Positions 59,098-59,781 of a stretch of DNA of 59,781 nucleotides are shown one piece after another. The position numbers and the translations under genes were made by a program. How positions within the stretch are numbered: position 1 is the stretch's first letter; each line of letters opens with the position of its first letter. The notes beneath the pieces were generated by a model. It ran no database searches. It had not been told where the DNA came from and was given only the letters and a program-made list of their open reading frames with translations. The DNA is from Pseudomonas sp. H3(2019) (lineage in GTDB: Bacteria; Pseudomonadota; Gammaproteobacteria; Pseudomonadales; Pseudomonadaceae), in assembly GCF_007713465.1 (NCBI RefSeq), contig NZ_VMSG01000035.1, positions 1 through 59,781 of the forward strand, in the 5' to 3' direction.

Positions 59098-59418
59098 ATG
59101 AAAAATACAAAGCTTAAGGCTGGAATGTGTAATTTTTTATTATGGATTTTTATGCTTTTATTTATAATCTCCACCAATACGTTGGTATACCTTTCGTCGC
59201 TATTAAATTTCAATGACAGCTCGCAACTTATTTTTGTCTTTAGTTTGTATCTTCTTGTTTATATTGTGTCTTTGATTTTGTTGGCTTGGGTATGGCGATT
59301 TTTACATAAGTTTCTGGCGATTAAAACATTGCCAGGTCAAAAAATATTAGTGACGTATGAGGTGACTTTTGAAGAGTATGAAAAAATTAAAGTTTTTTTG
59401 GCTGAAGTCAGAGCCTAG
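59098..59418 (+). CDS. Small two-span membrane protein, A/T-rich
   Basis: 106 residues from ATG 59098 (GAGGTGA site 7 bases upstream). Two hydrophobic spans at about 12-36 and 44-68, then a charged tail TYEVTFEEYEKIKVFLAEV. Markedly richer in A and T than the surrounding genome, suggesting recent acquisition. Family not recognised. It could be an immunity-type or regulatory membrane peptide, without evidence for either. Confidence 0.6.
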   Translation: MKNTKLKAGMCNFLLWIFMLLFIISTNTLVYLSSLLNFNDSSQLIFVFSLYLLVYIVSLILLAWVWRFLHKFLAIKTLPGQKILVTYEVTFEEYEKIKVFLAEVRA

Positions 59419-59464
59419 ATGTAATGCTCTAAGGTGGAATTTTTTTTGTAGGTCTAGCGGCTGT

Positions 59465-59735
59465 GTTTGAAGATAGGGGGGCGCACTTACGCCTGGTGTC
59501 TGCCCCCGATTGACTGAATTTTCTAAAACTTCGCCCGACGACCTTTTCAAGGTTGCCGGGTGGGAAGGTGTATGGATAACCTCCGGGTGTCGCTGCCAAT
59601 TCAGCGACCGGGTTTGACCGTCCGTGTACACTCTAGGCGCACAGCGTCCACTGTCCATGAACAGACGCTTTTTTTATGTCTGTCATTTCATGTTATGGCG
59701 GCTGTGCGTGGGATACCTTCGGGTATGCCGGTTTC
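59465..59735 (+). other. Conserved-looking leader region interrupted by the intron
   Basis: No coding frame. A GTTGCCGGG...CCGGGTG pairing and CGCTG...CAGCG hairpins lie at 59545-59610. TTCATGTTATGGCGGCTGTGCG at about 59688-59709 and the UUCG hairpin (59711-59728) look to me like the leader that precedes DUF3077-type small genes in Pseudomonas, from memory. The expected continuation is displaced by the group II intron. Confidence 0.4.
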
Positions 59736-59781
59736 GTGCGCCCAGCATGGGCGCAATCTTGTGGGTGTAAGTCCCACCGTA
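59736..59781 (+). mobile_element. 5' end of a group II intron (probably class C), partial
   Basis: It starts GTGCGCCCAGCATGGGCGC followed by a GTGGGTGTAAGTCCCAC stem-loop. This matches the first bases of domain I of bacterial group IIC introns as I recall them (GUGYGCCC-GCAUGGG, then a GGG...GUCCC stem). It begins 7 bases after a GGATACC-UUCG-GGTATGCC hairpin; class C introns typically insert after terminator-like hairpins. The rest, including the reverse transcriptase gene, lies beyond the window. Confidence 0.82.

Noticed and set aside
59465..59735. A riboswitch in the hairpin-rich right end
   Set aside because: Stems are present but no known aptamer core is recognisable; it is better explained as a conserved leader interrupted by an intron.
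1..59781. CRISPR arrays, tRNA, rRNA, prophage
   Set aside because: No regularly spaced direct repeats, no cloverleaf or rRNA signature, and no phage structural genes were seen.

Overview
The window reads as chromosomal DNA of a fluorescent-group Pseudomonas. The gene content fits: a malate:quinone oxidoreductase with a signal peptide, small DUF2790 and DUF2986 proteins, a metal-type two-component pair, DUF1059, gamma-glutamyltransferase, and seven LysR regulators, five of them divergent from an adjacent enzyme or transporter gene. Intergenic spaces carry a dispersed imperfect palindrome built on TGGCCGNTNTCTGCC. No rRNA, tRNA or CRISPR array is visible, and most genes are accessory metabolism, transport and regulation.

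Left part (1-11.9 kb): unrecognised membrane and cytosolic proteins; a thymidylate-kinase-like gene beside a PD-(D/E)XK-like gene of different base composition; a two-gene secreted-protein operon broken in both genes; an alpha/beta hydrolase; a GNAT acetyltransferase; an AraC regulator divergent from a threonine-dehydratase-like enzyme; and a metal-type histidine kinase/response regulator with a DUF2790 gene behind a perfect 8-2-8 palindrome. From 12 to 19 kb, LysR regulators sit beside an MFS pump and a quinone oxidoreductase, with remnants of wrbA and of a second oxidoreductase, plus a DoxX protein.

Middle part (19-39 kb): a LuxR-type regulator divergent from an orphan PotF-like binding protein whose polyamine-binding acidic residues look altered; GNAT; an AraC/GyrI-like fusion; ggt; a dCache-GGDEF diguanylate cyclase; an NAD-dependent reductase with a divergent LysR; mqo followed by strong terminators; and, on the minus strand, a well-supported candidate small RNA (promoter, three hairpins, terminator). 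Then come GST, DUF1059, a CAP-domain protein, an MFS/LysR pair, an azoreductase/LysR pair, an Arg/Glu/His-rich exported protein and a 56-codon DUF2986 gene.

Right part (39-59.8 kb): a Mut7-C/ubiquitin-like protein and, 7 kb away, a decayed copy of its 5' part; a winged-helix/TPR regulator divergent from a four-gene operon (NAD(P)-binding protein, periplasmic cupin, EmrA-like, EmrB-like); a GntR-controlled cassette with two unrelated MFS permeases around a lactonase-type amidohydrolase; then an area rich in fragments (SDR, GFA, VOC, IS66) among intact GFA, DUF2867, CAP, nucleotidyltransferase, DinB, MFS and LysR genes. The window ends inside the 5' end of a group II intron, probably class C, placed just after a UUCG hairpin.

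The most rewarding items to check are the candidate small RNA, the divergent LuxR/PotF-like pair, the kinase/nuclease pair, the twice-broken operon and the terminal intron. Names are from motif recognition by eye; no database search was possible.
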